Positions 1-8,441 of a DNA stretch of 64,000 nucleotides are shown here, one piece after another. How positions within the stretch are numbered: the first letter of the stretch is position 1; the number at the start of each line of letters is the position of its first letter. Both the position numbers and the translations under genes were made by a program. The notes below the pieces were generated by a model. The model searched no databases. It was given only the letters and a program-made list of their open reading frames with translations, and was not told where the DNA came from. The stretch is from Mesorhizobium sp. CAU 1732 (GTDB lineage Bacteria; Pseudomonadota; Alphaproteobacteria; Rhizobiales; Rhizobiaceae): NCBI RefSeq assembly GCF_039888675.1, contig NZ_JBDQQR010000001.1:1116001-1180000 (forward strand), written 5' to 3'.

Positions 1-2797
1 GAACGCGCCCGCTACGCGTGTATTTGATCGCGTTGGACACGAGGTTCTGCACGAGGCGCCGAAAAAGATTTCGGTCGGTGTTCACCGCTATGGTCGACGG
101 CATGATACGAAGCTCGAGCTTCTTTTCCGCCGCAAGCGGCTGGAAATCCGTTTCGATCTGGCGCAGCAAACCGTCAAGCTTGAAGACGCTATCGGCCGGT
201 TGCATGGCGCCCGTATCCAGGCGTGAAATATCCAGCACCGCGCCGAGGATGGTCTCGACGGATTCGAGCGAGGATTCGATGTTGCCGACCGCATCGCCGA
301 CCTTGCTTTTGCCAACCGTTTCCAACAGTGCCGAGCAATAGAGCCGTGCGGCGTTGAGCGGCTGGAGGATGTCGTGTCCGGCAGCCGCGAGGAACCGCGT
401 CTTGCCGAGATTGGCTTCCTCCGCCAGCATCTGTGCGAGCGCCAGTTCTTCGTTGACGCGGGTCAGTTCGGACGTCCGGTTTTCGACGCGATGCTCCAGC
501 GTTTCGTTGACGCGCTTGAGCGCGATATCCGCCTGCACCCGGGCGGTGATGTCGGTGTAGGTCGCAACGATCCCGCCGTCCGGCATCGGGTTCGTGCGCA
601 GTTCGATGATGCGGCCGCTGCGCTTGAGTTCGATCGACCATACCTCGCCGAACCACGTCATGCGGTTGAGTGTCTCGGTTTCCGAGCCCGCCGGAATGTC
701 TCCCCGATCGGCAAGGAAACGAAGCACCCGGTGCAGCGACACACCCACCTGGCCCATCTCGCCGGGCAGGTCGAAGAGCGCGCGGAATTGCCGATTCCAG
801 CAGGTGAGGCCGAAGTCGCGGTCGAACACCGTGACGCCTTCCTCCATCTGGTCGAGCGCCGTCTGGAGAAGATCTCGGTTCTGCTGAAGCGCCTCTGTCG
901 CGTCATCGAGAAGGCGAAGAGTGCCGCGCGGGTTGCGGTCATTGCGCTGGAAGAGCAGCGACAGAATGAGCCGCGCCGAGGACGACCCCACGGCACTGGT
1001 CAGCAACTGCTCCGAAAAGCGGATCACCGACATGCTGGCAAGCTCGCTGCCGCCGATCTTCCGGCCTTCCTTTGCCTCGAAACTCTGGAACGAGCGTTCC
1101 GTCCGCTCCACCCCGAGATAGCGCGCGATCGTGTCCTTCAGATCGTTGACCGTGACCGCGGTTCGAAACCTGCGCAGGCTGGGCATCGGGTTCGTGTCGC
1201 GCGGCACGAAGAATGCCGCTTGAATGCGTTCGAGCGGTACGGAAGCACGCGACAGCGAACCGAGGATGAAGAAAAGCGTGTTGACCGACAGGCTCCACAG
1301 GACACCGTGGTTCAGCGGTTCGGCGACCGTGCCGAACAGCGCTTGCGGGCGCAGCGCCTGCAATCCGAAAAGTCCTGACGTCAGAAGCTGCGTGTCGGGC
1401 GGCGCAAGCGACGGAAACAGAAGCGTGTAAGCCCACACCGTAATGCCGGTCGCCATTCCGAGCAGGGCTCCGCGCCCGTTTGCGCCGCGCCAGATAAGAC
1501 CGCCGATCAGAGACGGAGCAAATTGCGCGACGGCCGCGAACGAGATCAGCCCGATCGATGCCAGTCGCGTGTTGGTGGTCGTTTCACGATAGTAGAGGAA
1601 GGCCGCAAACAGGATGATGAAGATCGATGCGCGACGGACGTTCAGGATGATCTTCGACCAATCCTCCCTGTCCGGCGAATCCGGCCGGAGCAGGCGGCGC
1701 ATCGCGAGCGGAATGACGAGGTCGTTCGAGATCATGATCGAAAGCGCTACGCTCGCAACGATCACCATCGCGGTCGCGGCCGACAGGCCGCCGATGAAAG
1801 CGAAGAGCGCCAGCGCATTCTGCCCGTAGTGAAGCGGTAGCGAAACGACGTAGAGGTCCGAGTTCGAATCCGGTCCCAGAACCGTGACGCCCGCGAACGC
1901 GATCGGGATGACGAAGAGGTTGATCGCGACGAGGTAGAGCGGGAACATCCAGCTTGCCTTGCGCAACTCCTCTTCCGATCGGTTCTCGACGACCGTCACG
2001 TAGAATTGTCGCGGCAACATGATGATCGCGAAGCCGCTCAGCATGGTCATGACGATCCAGGTGCCGAGCGACGTGTTATAGTCATAGGCCGCCTGAACCT
2101 GTGCGTTGTCGCTGACGAGCGCGATGAGATCGGCAGGCCCGCCAAGGAGAAAGAAGGTCACGGCGACGCCGACCGCCAGGAAGGCTGCGAGCTTCACGAT
2201 CGACTCGACTGCGACGGCGAGGACCAGGCCGTCCTGATGCTCGGTGGCGTCGGCATGCCGCGTGCCGAAAAGGATGGCGAACATGGCCAGCAGGAGCGCC
2301 ACGGCCAGCGAGATGTCGCCGATGATGAGATCGACCGGTGGCGCGCCATTGTAGTGTTCGACCATCAGGCTGACGGAGCTTGAGATCGCCTTGAGCTGAA
2401 GCGCGATGTAGGGAACGGTGCCGAACATCGCGATGATGGTGGCGATCGCCGCGACTGCGAAACTCTTGCCGTAGCGGGCGCCGAGAAAGTCTGCGATCGA
2501 GGTGATCTTCTCCGATTTCGCAAGCTTGATAATCCGCCGCAGGAACGGATAGCAGAACACGAAGACCAGGATCGGACCGATATAGATCGTCAGGAACTCG
2601 AAGCCACGCTCGCTGGCCAGTCCGACCGAGCCGAAGAACGTCCACGACGTGCAATAGATCGCAAGGCTGAAGGCGTAAATATAGGGTCGTGCGCGGCCGG
2701 GGCCCTCGGTCGCGGCACGCCGGTCTCCGAGATGCGCCACCACGAACAGCAGCGTCACATAGGCGATGGCCACGATGATGATGACCCAGCCTTGCAT
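1..2797 (-). CDS. Hybrid sensor histidine kinase with sodium:solute symporter N-terminus (NahK/ErcS or CbrA type), partial
   Basis: The reading frame starts at the ATG complementary to 2795-2797, after a GAGAGGA Shine-Dalgarno, and runs off the left edge, so the C-terminus is missing. The first roughly 470 residues are a string of membrane segments with the SSF symporter fold (N-terminus MQGWVIIIVAIAYVTLLF). A PAS-like domain and a coiled coil follow. The dimerisation H-box AAAGHDILQPLNAARL has its phospho-accepting His at about residue 808. After it comes the N-box SNAIKYTRSG, where the window ends. Family members continue with the rest of the ATPase domain and a receiver. The family couples solute sensing or uptake to phosphorelay signalling; the ligand cannot be read here. 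Its direct neighbour, mscL, is on the other strand. Confidence 0.9.
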   Translation of the reverse strand, partial: MQGWVIIIVAIAYVTLLFVVAHLGDRRAATEGPGRARPYIYAFSLAIYCTSWTFFGSVGLASERGFEFLTIYIGPILVFVFCYPFLRRIIKLAKSEKITSIADFLGARYGKSFAVAAIATIIAMFGTVPYIALQLKAISSSVSLMVEHYNGAPPVDLIIGDISLAVALLLAMFAILFGTRHADATEHQDGLVLAVAVESIVKLAAFLAVGVAVTFFLLGGPADLIALVSDNAQVQAAYDYNTSLGTWIVMTMLSGFAIIMLPRQFYVTVVENRSEEELRKASWMFPLYLVAINLFVIPIAFAGVTVLGPDSNSDLYVVSLPLHYGQNALALFAFIGGLSAATAMVIVASVALSIMISNDLVIPLAMRRLLRPDSPDREDWSKIILNVRRASIFIILFAAFLYYRETTTNTRLASIGLISFAAVAQFAPSLIGGLIWRGANGRGALLGMATGITVWAYTLLFPSLAPPDTQLLTSGLFGLQALRPQALFGTVAEPLNHGVLWSLSVNTLFFILGSLSRASVPLERIQAAFFVPRDTNPMPSLRRFRTAVTVNDLKDTIARYLGVERTERSFQSFEAKEGRKIGGSELASMSVIRFSEQLLTSAVGSSSARLILSLLFQRNDRNPRGTLRLLDDATEALQQNRDLLQTALDQMEEGVTVFDRDFGLTCWNRQFRALFDLPGEMGQVGVSLHRVLRFLADRGDIPAGSETETLNRMTWFGEVWSIELKRSGRIIELRTNPMPDGGIVATYTDITARVQADIALKRVNETLEHRVENRTSELTRVNEELALAQMLAEEANLGKTRFLAAAGHDILQPLNAARLYCSALLETVGKSKVGDAVGNIESSLESVETILGAVLDISRLDTGAMQPADSVFKLDGLLRQIETDFQPLAAEKKLELRIMPSTIAVNTDRNLFRRLVQNLVSNAIKYTRSGRV

Positions 2798-2901
2798 CGG
2801 CCCCGTTTCCTCTCAAAGACAGCGCGCGACGACGAGGCAAGCACAGCTAGGCCGGCCTGTCTATCTGTCCATTATGCAGGTCCCGTTGCGCGGCGGTAGA
2901 A

Positions 2902-2916
2902 TGTACGGAAAGTACA
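2902..2916. promoter_or_regulatory. Short inverted repeat in the kinase/mscL intergenic region
   Basis: TGTAC and GTACA form 5-bp arms around a GGAAA spacer, about 95 bp upstream of mscL in the 213-bp divergent intergenic region. It could be an operator for either gene, but the arms are short and chance occurrence is possible. Confidence 0.25.
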
Positions 2917-3010
2917 CTTATCGCCCGCCTCGATTTTGGTATGGTGAACGGTATCGGTCGAAAGGACCGGTGCATGATTCTAACACCATTCCATTCTCCA
3001 GGAGGGAAGG

Positions 3011-3439
3011 ATGATTAAGGAATTTCAGGAATTTATCGCCAAGGGCAATGTGATGGACCTCGCCGTTGGCGTGATCATCGGCGGCGCTTTCGGGTTGATC
3101 GTGTCCTCGCTCGTCGATGACATCATCATGCCGGTCGTGGGGGCGATCTTCGGCGGCTTTGACTTTTCCAACTACTTCCTCCCGCTTTCATCAGGCGTAA
3201 CGGCCCAGTCTCTCGCTGCGGCACGTGAGCAGGGCGCTGTTTTTGCCTACGGCAATTTCATCACCGTGGTCATCAACTTCCTGATCCTCGCCTGGATCAT
3301 CTTCCTGATGGTCAAGGCGGTGAACAACATGCGCCGCCGGATCGAGAGGCAGGAAGCCGCAAAGGAAACGCCGGCAGCTCCGCCGCCCGCCGATGTCCAG
3401 CTCCTCACCGAGATTCGCGACCTGCTTGCGAAGAACTAG
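3011..3439 (+). CDS. mscL: Large-conductance mechanosensitive channel MscL
   Basis: A 142-residue protein, the usual MscL length. The N-terminus [20 protein letters not shown] is the family's amphipathic S1 helix leading into TM1 (about residues 15-45), with the conserved GVIIGGAFG gate segment. TM2 lies at about residues 78-103 and a charged cytoplasmic helix bundle ends the protein (LLTEIRDLL). MscL opens under membrane tension to release solutes during hypo-osmotic shock. The start is fixed by GGAGGG at 3001-3006. The gene is monocistronic, with a strong terminator immediately downstream. It lies about 3.6 kb from the osmoprotectant operon, a thematic rather than operonic link. Confidence 0.97.
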   Translation: MIKEFQEFIAKGNVMDLAVGVIIGGAFGLIVSSLVDDIIMPVVGAIFGGFDFSNYFLPLSSGVTAQSLAAAREQGAVFAYGNFITVVINFLILAWIIFLMVKAVNNMRRRIERQEAAKETPAAPPPADVQLLTEIRDLLAKN

Positions 3440-3461
3440 AGGCTGCGCTAGGCATCCGACA

Positions 3462-3490
3462 GACCCCGGCCCACTGCCGGGGTCTTTCCT
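3462..3490 (+). terminator. Rho-independent terminator of mscL
   Basis: A perfect 9-bp stem GACCCCGGC/GCCGGGGTC with a 5-nt loop is followed by the T-rich run TTTCCTTT. It lies 22 bases after the mscL stop and before the aminotransferase start. Confidence 0.85.
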
Positions 3491-3508
3491 TTGCGAAGCG
3501 TGGAATCC

Positions 3509-4675
3509 ATGACCCAGACCGAACATTTGCGCTCCGAGGCGCGTCTTGCGCCTGAAAGCGGCATCGTCGCAGTCGTCAATCATGGCCGCACCAAGCCCGG
3601 CCTCATTCCGCTCTGGGCAGGCGAGGGCGACCTGCCGACTCCGGGCTTCATTTCCGGTGCCGCCAACGCCGCGCTCAATGCGGGCGAGACGTTCTACACC
3701 TGGCAGCGCGGCATTCCGGAATTGCGCGCGGCGCTCGCGCGCTATTACGGCCGGCACTTCGGCGGCAGCTATGATCCGCAGGAATTCATCGTCACTGCGT
3801 CAGGCATGCAATCGATCCAGCTCGCGCTCGACGCGGTTGCGGGCCATGGCGACGAAATCGTCTATCTGACGCCTGCCTGGCCGAACTTCGCGGCCGCCGC
3901 CGGCGTCGCGGGCACCAAGGCGGTCCCGGTATCGCTCGATCGTTCCGGCAATGGCTGGACGTGTGATGTCGAGAAGCTTGCAGCCGCGATCACGTCGGCC
4001 ACCAAGGCGATCTTCGTCAACACCCCGTCGAACCCGACCGGCTGGACCGCCGACCGCGAGACGCTTGCTGCCATCCTCGGATTGGCGCGCGAGCGCGGGC
4101 TGTGGATCATCGCCGACGAGATCTACGCGCTGTTCCACTACGGTGCCCGCCGTGCGCCGTCCTTCCTCGATGTGATGGACGCGGACGACCGCATCCTCTT
4201 CGTCAACAGCTTTTCGAAGAACTGGGCGATGACGGGCTGGCGCATCGGCTGGCTCAAGGTGCATCCCGAGTTACAGCAGGTTTTCGAAAACCTGATCCAG
4301 TATTCGACCTCGGGCGTACCGGCTTTCCTGCAGAAGGGCGCGGTCGCAGCACTCGATGAGGGCGACGCCTTCATCGCCAGCCAGGTTGAGCGGGCGCAGC
4401 AGGCCCGCGATATCCTGTGCAAGCGCCTGCTGGCGACGGGTCGCGTCGACCTGACCCCGCCGGCGGGGGCTTTCTACCTGTTCTTCAGGATCGATGGCGT
4501 CACCGATACGCGCACCGCGGCATTCGACATCGTGGACGATGCCAATGTCGGGCTCGCGCCGGGGACTGCGTTCGGGCCAGGCGGGGAGGATTATTTCCGC
4601 ATCTGCTTCCACCGCCGCCTCGATCAGATCGAGGAAGCGGCTGACAGGCTGGCGCGCTGGATCGAAACCCGCTGA
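3509..4675 (+). CDS. Pyridoxal-phosphate aminotransferase, class I/II
   Basis: A 388-residue fold-type I aminotransferase. Visible signatures are NTPSNPTG at residues 171-178, the cofactor-binding aspartate in ADEIY (about 202-206), the Schiff-base lysine in NSFSKNWAMTGWRIG (Lys237), and the C-terminal arginine in FRICFHRR that binds the substrate carboxylate. These show an active enzyme, but the amino donor and acceptor cannot be told from sequence. I chose ATG 3509. An in-frame TTG at 3491 would add six residues but overlaps the T-run of the mscL terminator. The gene converges on hemA, with 15 bp between the two stop codons. Confidence 0.92.
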   Translation: MTQTEHLRSEARLAPESGIVAVVNHGRTKPGLIPLWAGEGDLPTPGFISGAANAALNAGETFYTWQRGIPELRAALARYYGRHFGGSYDPQEFIVTASGMQSIQLALDAVAGHGDEIVYLTPAWPNFAAAAGVAGTKAVPVSLDRSGNGWTCDVEKLAAAITSATKAIFVNTPSNPTGWTADRETLAAILGLARERGLWIIADEIYALFHYGARRAPSFLDVMDADDRILFVNSFSKNWAMTGWRIGWLKVHPELQQVFENLIQYSTSGVPAFLQKGAVAALDEGDAFIASQVERAQQARDILCKRLLATGRVDLTPPAGAFYLFFRIDGVTDTRTAAFDIVDDANVGLAPGTAFGPGGEDYFRICFHRRLDQIEEAADRLARWIETR

Positions 4676-4690
4676 GGTAGGTCTTTCGAC

Positions 4691-5971
4691 TCAGCCGCCC
4701 GACTTTGCCACGACGAGCGGCACGACCCGATCGGACTTGACCGGCACGTCGGGCTTGGTCTCGTCGCGGAACGGAATACCCAGCGCATTCCATGTCTCGA
4801 CCAGCGCATCGCGCAGCGTCTCGATCAGTGTGTCGTCGTGGAACGGCGTCGGCGTGATGCGCAGCCGCTCGGTGCCGCGCGGCACGGTCGGGTAGTTGAT
4901 CGGCTGGATGTAGATCCCGTGCTTGGCGAGCAGCCTGTCGCTGGCCATTTTGCAGAGCTCGGGATCGCCGACCAGAACCGGCACGATATGCGTTTCCGAC
5001 GGCATCACCGGTAGGGCGGAGGCGGAGAGCACATCCTTTGCCTGCCGAGCTTGGCGCTGCTGGGCATCGCGCTCCACGCTCGACTGCTTCAGATGGCGGA
5101 TCGAGGCGGTTGCCGCCGCGGCGATCGATGGCGGCAGTGCGGTGGTGAAGATAAAGCCCGGCGCGTAGGAGCGCACGGCGTCGATGACCGAGCGGGTGCC
5201 CGAAATGTACCCGCCCAACGTGCCGAAGGCCTTCGCAAGCGTGCCTTCGATGACGTCGATGCGATGGGCAAGCCCGTCGCGCTCGGTGATGCCGCCTCCG
5301 CACGCGCCATACATGCCGACAGCGTGGACCTCGTCGATATAGGTCATCGCATTGTACTTGTCGGCGAGGTCCGCGATCGCTTCGATCGGCGCGATGTCGC
5401 CATCCATCGAGTAGACGCTCTCGAAGACGATCAGCTTGGCGCGTTCGCGGCCAGCCTGCTGCAACAGCATTTCGAGGTGCTCGATGTCGTTGTGACGAAA
5501 GATCTTCTTCTCAGCACCAGAGCGGCGCACGCCTTCAATCATCGACGCGTGGTTCAGTTCGTCGGAGAGAATGAGGCAGTTCGGCAGGAGCTTGCCGATC
5601 GTCGAGATCGCCGCTTCGTTGGACACGAAGCCTGACGTGAAGACGAGCGCCGCTTCCTTGTCGTGCAGATCGGCAAGCTCGAGTTCGAGTTCCACCAGCG
5701 GATGATTGGTGCCGGAAATGTTCCGGGTGCCGCCCGCGCCGGAGCCCATGGTGCCCGCAGCCTTCTGCGACGCAGCGATAACATCCGGGTGCTGACCCAT
5801 GCCGAGATAATCGTTCGAGCACCACACGGTGATTTCCCGCGTCTCGCCCTGCGAGCGCCAGATAGCCTTGGGAAACTCACCGACGATGCGTTCCAGATCC
5901 GCGAAGACGCGATAGCGTCGTTCCGCATGCACCTGGTCGATTGCCTCTTCGAAAAACCGCTCGTAGTTCAT
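4691..5971 (-). CDS. hemA: 5-aminolevulinate synthase
   Basis: A 426-residue alpha-oxoamine synthase that condenses glycine and succinyl-CoA to 5-aminolevulinate, the first step of the C4 tetrapyrrole route typical of alphaproteobacteria. The N-terminus [20 protein letters not shown] is characteristic of the alphaproteobacterial enzyme. SNDYLGMG (52-59), YIDEVHAVG (211-219) and the PLP lysine in [13 protein letters not shown] (Lys247) are intact. The start is set by AGGAAGG seven bases upstream of ATG; a longer in-frame extension upstream is low-complexity and lacks a ribosome site. It is read as a single gene. Confidence 0.97.
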   Translation of the reverse strand: MNYERFFEEAIDQVHAERRYRVFADLERIVGEFPKAIWRSQGETREITVWCSNDYLGMGQHPDVIAASQKAAGTMGSGAGGTRNISGTNHPLVELELELADLHDKEAALVFTSGFVSNEAAISTIGKLLPNCLILSDELNHASMIEGVRRSGAEKKIFRHNDIEHLEMLLQQAGRERAKLIVFESVYSMDGDIAPIEAIADLADKYNAMTYIDEVHAVGMYGACGGGITERDGLAHRIDVIEGTLAKAFGTLGGYISGTRSVIDAVRSYAPGFIFTTALPPSIAAAATASIRHLKQSSVERDAQQRQARQAKDVLSASALPVMPSETHIVPVLVGDPELCKMASDRLLAKHGIYIQPINYPTVPRGTERLRITPTPFHDDTLIETLRDALVETWNALGIPFRDETKPDVPVKSDRVVPLVVAKSGG

Positions 5972-6074
5972 GGCACCTTCCTGCAATTGCGCGGAAAATA
6001 GCCATGGCGGGCTTCTGCGTCCACGCCATCGGGTCGGGCAAATTGCCACGGATGCGGCAGGCCATTTCGGAGGC

Positions 6075-6584
6075 TCAACTGATGGCCGGCCCCTCGAATT
6101 CGCCGCCCCGCGAAAGCAGGTCAGCCAGCCGCACGGCCGCCTCCACGATCGCACGGCGCTCGGTGTCGTCGAGCCGCGCGAACCGCTCCAGGAAGAGGGG
6201 GCCGAGTGGTGCGGGCGCGCCGGCGACCATGATCATGCCTGGCTCAGTCAGGCGCGTGTGGACGATGCGCCGGTCGCTGCCCGAGCGGTATCGCTGGACG
6301 AGGCCCCGTTCTTCCAGATTGTCGAGCACCGTGACAACCGTCGCCGGGCTGATGTCGGCATAGGCGGACAACGCCGCCGACGTCACCTCGCCAAGTTCGG
6401 CCATGCCCTTCATGAGCACAAGCTGGGCTGCGGTCAGGCCGCTCGCCTTGGCAAGCGCCTTCGATTGCAGGTCGTGCGCACGCACGATCCGCCTGATCGC
6501 CTTCTCGATAGTGCGGGTTTCGGCATCCCGGAACTTTTGCGGGCCGCTGGCGTTGCCCGGCTGTCTGTTGTTCGTCATGGCCAT
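6075..6584 (-). CDS. MarR-family transcriptional regulator
   Basis: A 169-residue winged-helix protein. Helices around [18 protein letters not shown] and the recognition segment [19 protein letters not shown] (about residues 78-96) are followed by the wing [18 protein letters not shown] with the family's DRR motif. It is transcribed divergently from the N-acetylglutaminylglutamine amide operon across about 77 bp. A pseudo-palindrome sits inside that operon's promoter, so control of that operon, and of its own gene, is the simplest inference. ATG 6584 and ATG 6578 are both possible starts. MarR proteins usually repress and are released by small ligands; the ligand here is unknown. Confidence 0.9.
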   Translation of the reverse strand: MAMTNNRQPGNASGPQKFRDAETRTIEKAIRRIVRAHDLQSKALAKASGLTAAQLVLMKGMAELGEVTSAALSAYADISPATVVTVLDNLEERGLVQRYRSGSDRRIVHTRLTEPGMIMVAGAPAPLGPLFLERFARLDDTERRAIVEAAVRLADLLSRGGEFEGPAIS

Positions 6585-6588
6585 TCAT

Positions 6589-6615
6589 TTGACATCTAAT
6601 GATCAGACATATAAT
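6589..6615 (+). promoter_or_regulatory. Sigma-70-type promoter of the NAGGN operon with embedded candidate MarR operator
   Basis: A perfect -35 TTGACA (6589-6594) and a perfect -10 TATAAT (6610-6615) are separated by 15 bp, shorter than the usual 17. The spacer holds TCTAATGATCAGA (6595-6607), an imperfect palindrome with 10 of 12 symmetric positions matching. A bound dimer there would block polymerase. The short spacer may also make the promoter depend on supercoiling or an activator, which is inference. Confidence 0.7.
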
Positions 6616-6661
6616 CAATATCGCGACGAAGTAAAGAATAACGGAGGTTTTGACCAGCACC

Positions 6662-8437
6662 GTGTGTGGAATTTGCGGAGAAATACGATTCGACGGCGCG
6701 CAGCCCTCAGCGCTTGCCCAGGCCCGAATGATGGATGCGATCGCGCCGCGTGGACCGGATGGATCCGGTCTCGTGATGCATGGTCACACCGCGCTCGCGC
6801 ATCGCCGCCTGTCGATCATCGACCTGTCTGAAAAGGCGCGCCAGCCCATGGTGGATGCCGAACTCGGTCTCACGATCGCGTTCAACGGCTGCATCTACAA
6901 TTATCCGGAGCTGCGCAGCGAACTCGAGGAAAAGGGCTACCGCTTCTTCTCGCACGGCGACACCGAAGTCATCCTCAAGGCATGGCACGCCTGGGGCACG
7001 GAATGCGTCACGCGCTTCATGGGCATGTTCGCTTTCGTGATCCACGAGCGCGACACGGGCCGCGTCGTCATGGCGCGCGACCGGTTCGGCATCAAGCCAC
7101 TCTATCTGGCCGAGAACGATCGCTCGGTGCGCTTCGCATCGTCGCTGCCGGCCCTCCTGAAGGCCGGCGACATCGACGCGTCGATCGATCGCCACGCGCT
7201 TCATCACTATCTCTCGTTCCACGCCGTCGTTCCGCCCCCGCGCACCATCATCAATGGCGTGAAGAAGTTCCCGCCGGCGACGATCCGCGTCATCGAGCAG
7301 GACGGCCGCAAGACCGACACCGTCTATTGGAGCCCGCCCTATCAGCGCGATCCGTCGATGGCCGGACTGTCGTCGAACGACTGGCGCGACATGGTGCTCG
7401 ACAGCCTGCGCACCGCCGTCAAGCGCCGCATGGTGGCGGACGTGCCGGTTGGTGTGCTGCTCTCCGGCGGGGTCGATTCGAGCCTGATCGTCGGCCTGCT
7501 CGCGGAGCAGGGCCAGCACGGGCTGATGACCTTTTCGGTCGGCTTCGAGGAAGCCAATGGCGAGAAGGGCGACGAATTCGTCTACTCCGATCTGATCGCC
7601 AAGCACTACGGCACCGACCACCACAAAATCTTCGTGCCGTCCGACAAGCTGATGGACGCGCTGCCCGGCGCGTTTGCGGCAATGTCGGAGCCGATGGTGT
7701 CCTACGACAATGTCGGTTTTTACCTGCTGTCGCAGGAGGTTTCCAAGCACATCAAGGTGGTGCAGTCCGGCCAGGGTGCGGATGAGGTCTTCGGCGGTTA
7801 CCACTGGTATCCGCCGCTGGCGAACTCGAACGACGTCGTCGACGACTACGCCCGCGTCTTCTTCGATCGCTCGCATGCGACGATGGCACAGCACGTCAAT
7901 CCGGAATGGCTCGCCGATACGGACGTCAGCCGCGAACTCGTTGCCCGGCACCTGCTGAGCGCCGGCGCGGACACGCCGGTCGACGCGGCCTTGCGGCTCG
8001 ACAGCCAGGTGATGCTGGTCGACGATCCGGTCAAGCGCGTCGACAACATGACGATGGCGTGGGGTCTCGAGGCGCGCGTGCCGTTCCTCGATCACGAGCT
8101 GGTCGAACTGGCCGCGAAAGTTCCGATCGAGGAAAAGCTCAAGCAGAACGGCAAGGGCGTGCTGAAGGAAGCCGCACGTCTCGTCGTTCCGCATGAGGTC
8201 ATCGACCGCAAGAAGGGCTACTTCCCGGTCCCGCAGCTCAAATATGTCGATGGACCGTATCTCGACATGGTGCGTGATGCGCTGACGTCGCGTGCAGCGA
8301 CCGACCGGGCGATCTTCCGCGACGACTATCTGCAGAAGCTATTCGCCTCGCCATCCGACCACATCACGCCGCTTCAGGGGTCTGAACTCTGGCAGGTCGG
8401 TCTGCTCGAACTCTGGTTGCAGACGCATGGGATCTAG
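6662..8437 (+). CDS. asnO: N-acetylglutaminylglutamine amidotransferase (asparagine synthase-like)
   Basis: A 591-residue asparagine-synthase homologue. An N-terminal class II glutamine amidotransferase domain (about 1-215) begins MCGICGEIRF and is followed by a synthetase domain with the PP-loop SGGVDS at 268-273. Class II amidotransferases need a cysteine exposed at position 2. This argues for GTG 6662 although the GGAGG at 6643-6647 is 14 bases away; the alternative TTG 6650 is only 2 bases from it and would bury the cysteine. The enzyme amidates N-acetylglutaminylglutamine to the osmoprotectant NAGGN. It is the first gene of the operon, and its stop lies 4 bp before ngg. The identification rests on the three-gene context as much as on the family. 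Confidence 0.93.
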   Translation: MCGICGEIRFDGAQPSALAQARMMDAIAPRGPDGSGLVMHGHTALAHRRLSIIDLSEKARQPMVDAELGLTIAFNGCIYNYPELRSELEEKGYRFFSHGDTEVILKAWHAWGTECVTRFMGMFAFVIHERDTGRVVMARDRFGIKPLYLAENDRSVRFASSLPALLKAGDIDASIDRHALHHYLSFHAVVPPPRTIINGVKKFPPATIRVIEQDGRKTDTVYWSPPYQRDPSMAGLSSNDWRDMVLDSLRTAVKRRMVADVPVGVLLSGGVDSSLIVGLLAEQGQHGLMTFSVGFEEANGEKGDEFVYSDLIAKHYGTDHHKIFVPSDKLMDALPGAFAAMSEPMVSYDNVGFYLLSQEVSKHIKVVQSGQGADEVFGGYHWYPPLANSNDVVDDYARVFFDRSHATMAQHVNPEWLADTDVSRELVARHLLSAGADTPVDAALRLDSQVMLVDDPVKRVDNMTMAWGLEARVPFLDHELVELAAKVPIEEKLKQNGKGVLKEAARLVVPHEVIDRKKGYFPVPQLKYVDGPYLDMVRDALTSRAATDRAIFRDDYLQKLFASPSDHITPLQGSELWQVGLLELWLQTHGI

Positions 8438-8441
8438 CGAG

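Noticed and set aside
5972..6154. 61-codon N-terminal extension of 5-aminolevulinate synthase
   Set aside because: Arg/Pro/Trp-rich sequence without family similarity; AGGAAGG directly precedes ATG 5971.
6707..8194. A 495-codon minus-strand frame
   Set aside because: Antisense to the amidotransferase gene with no motif of its own.
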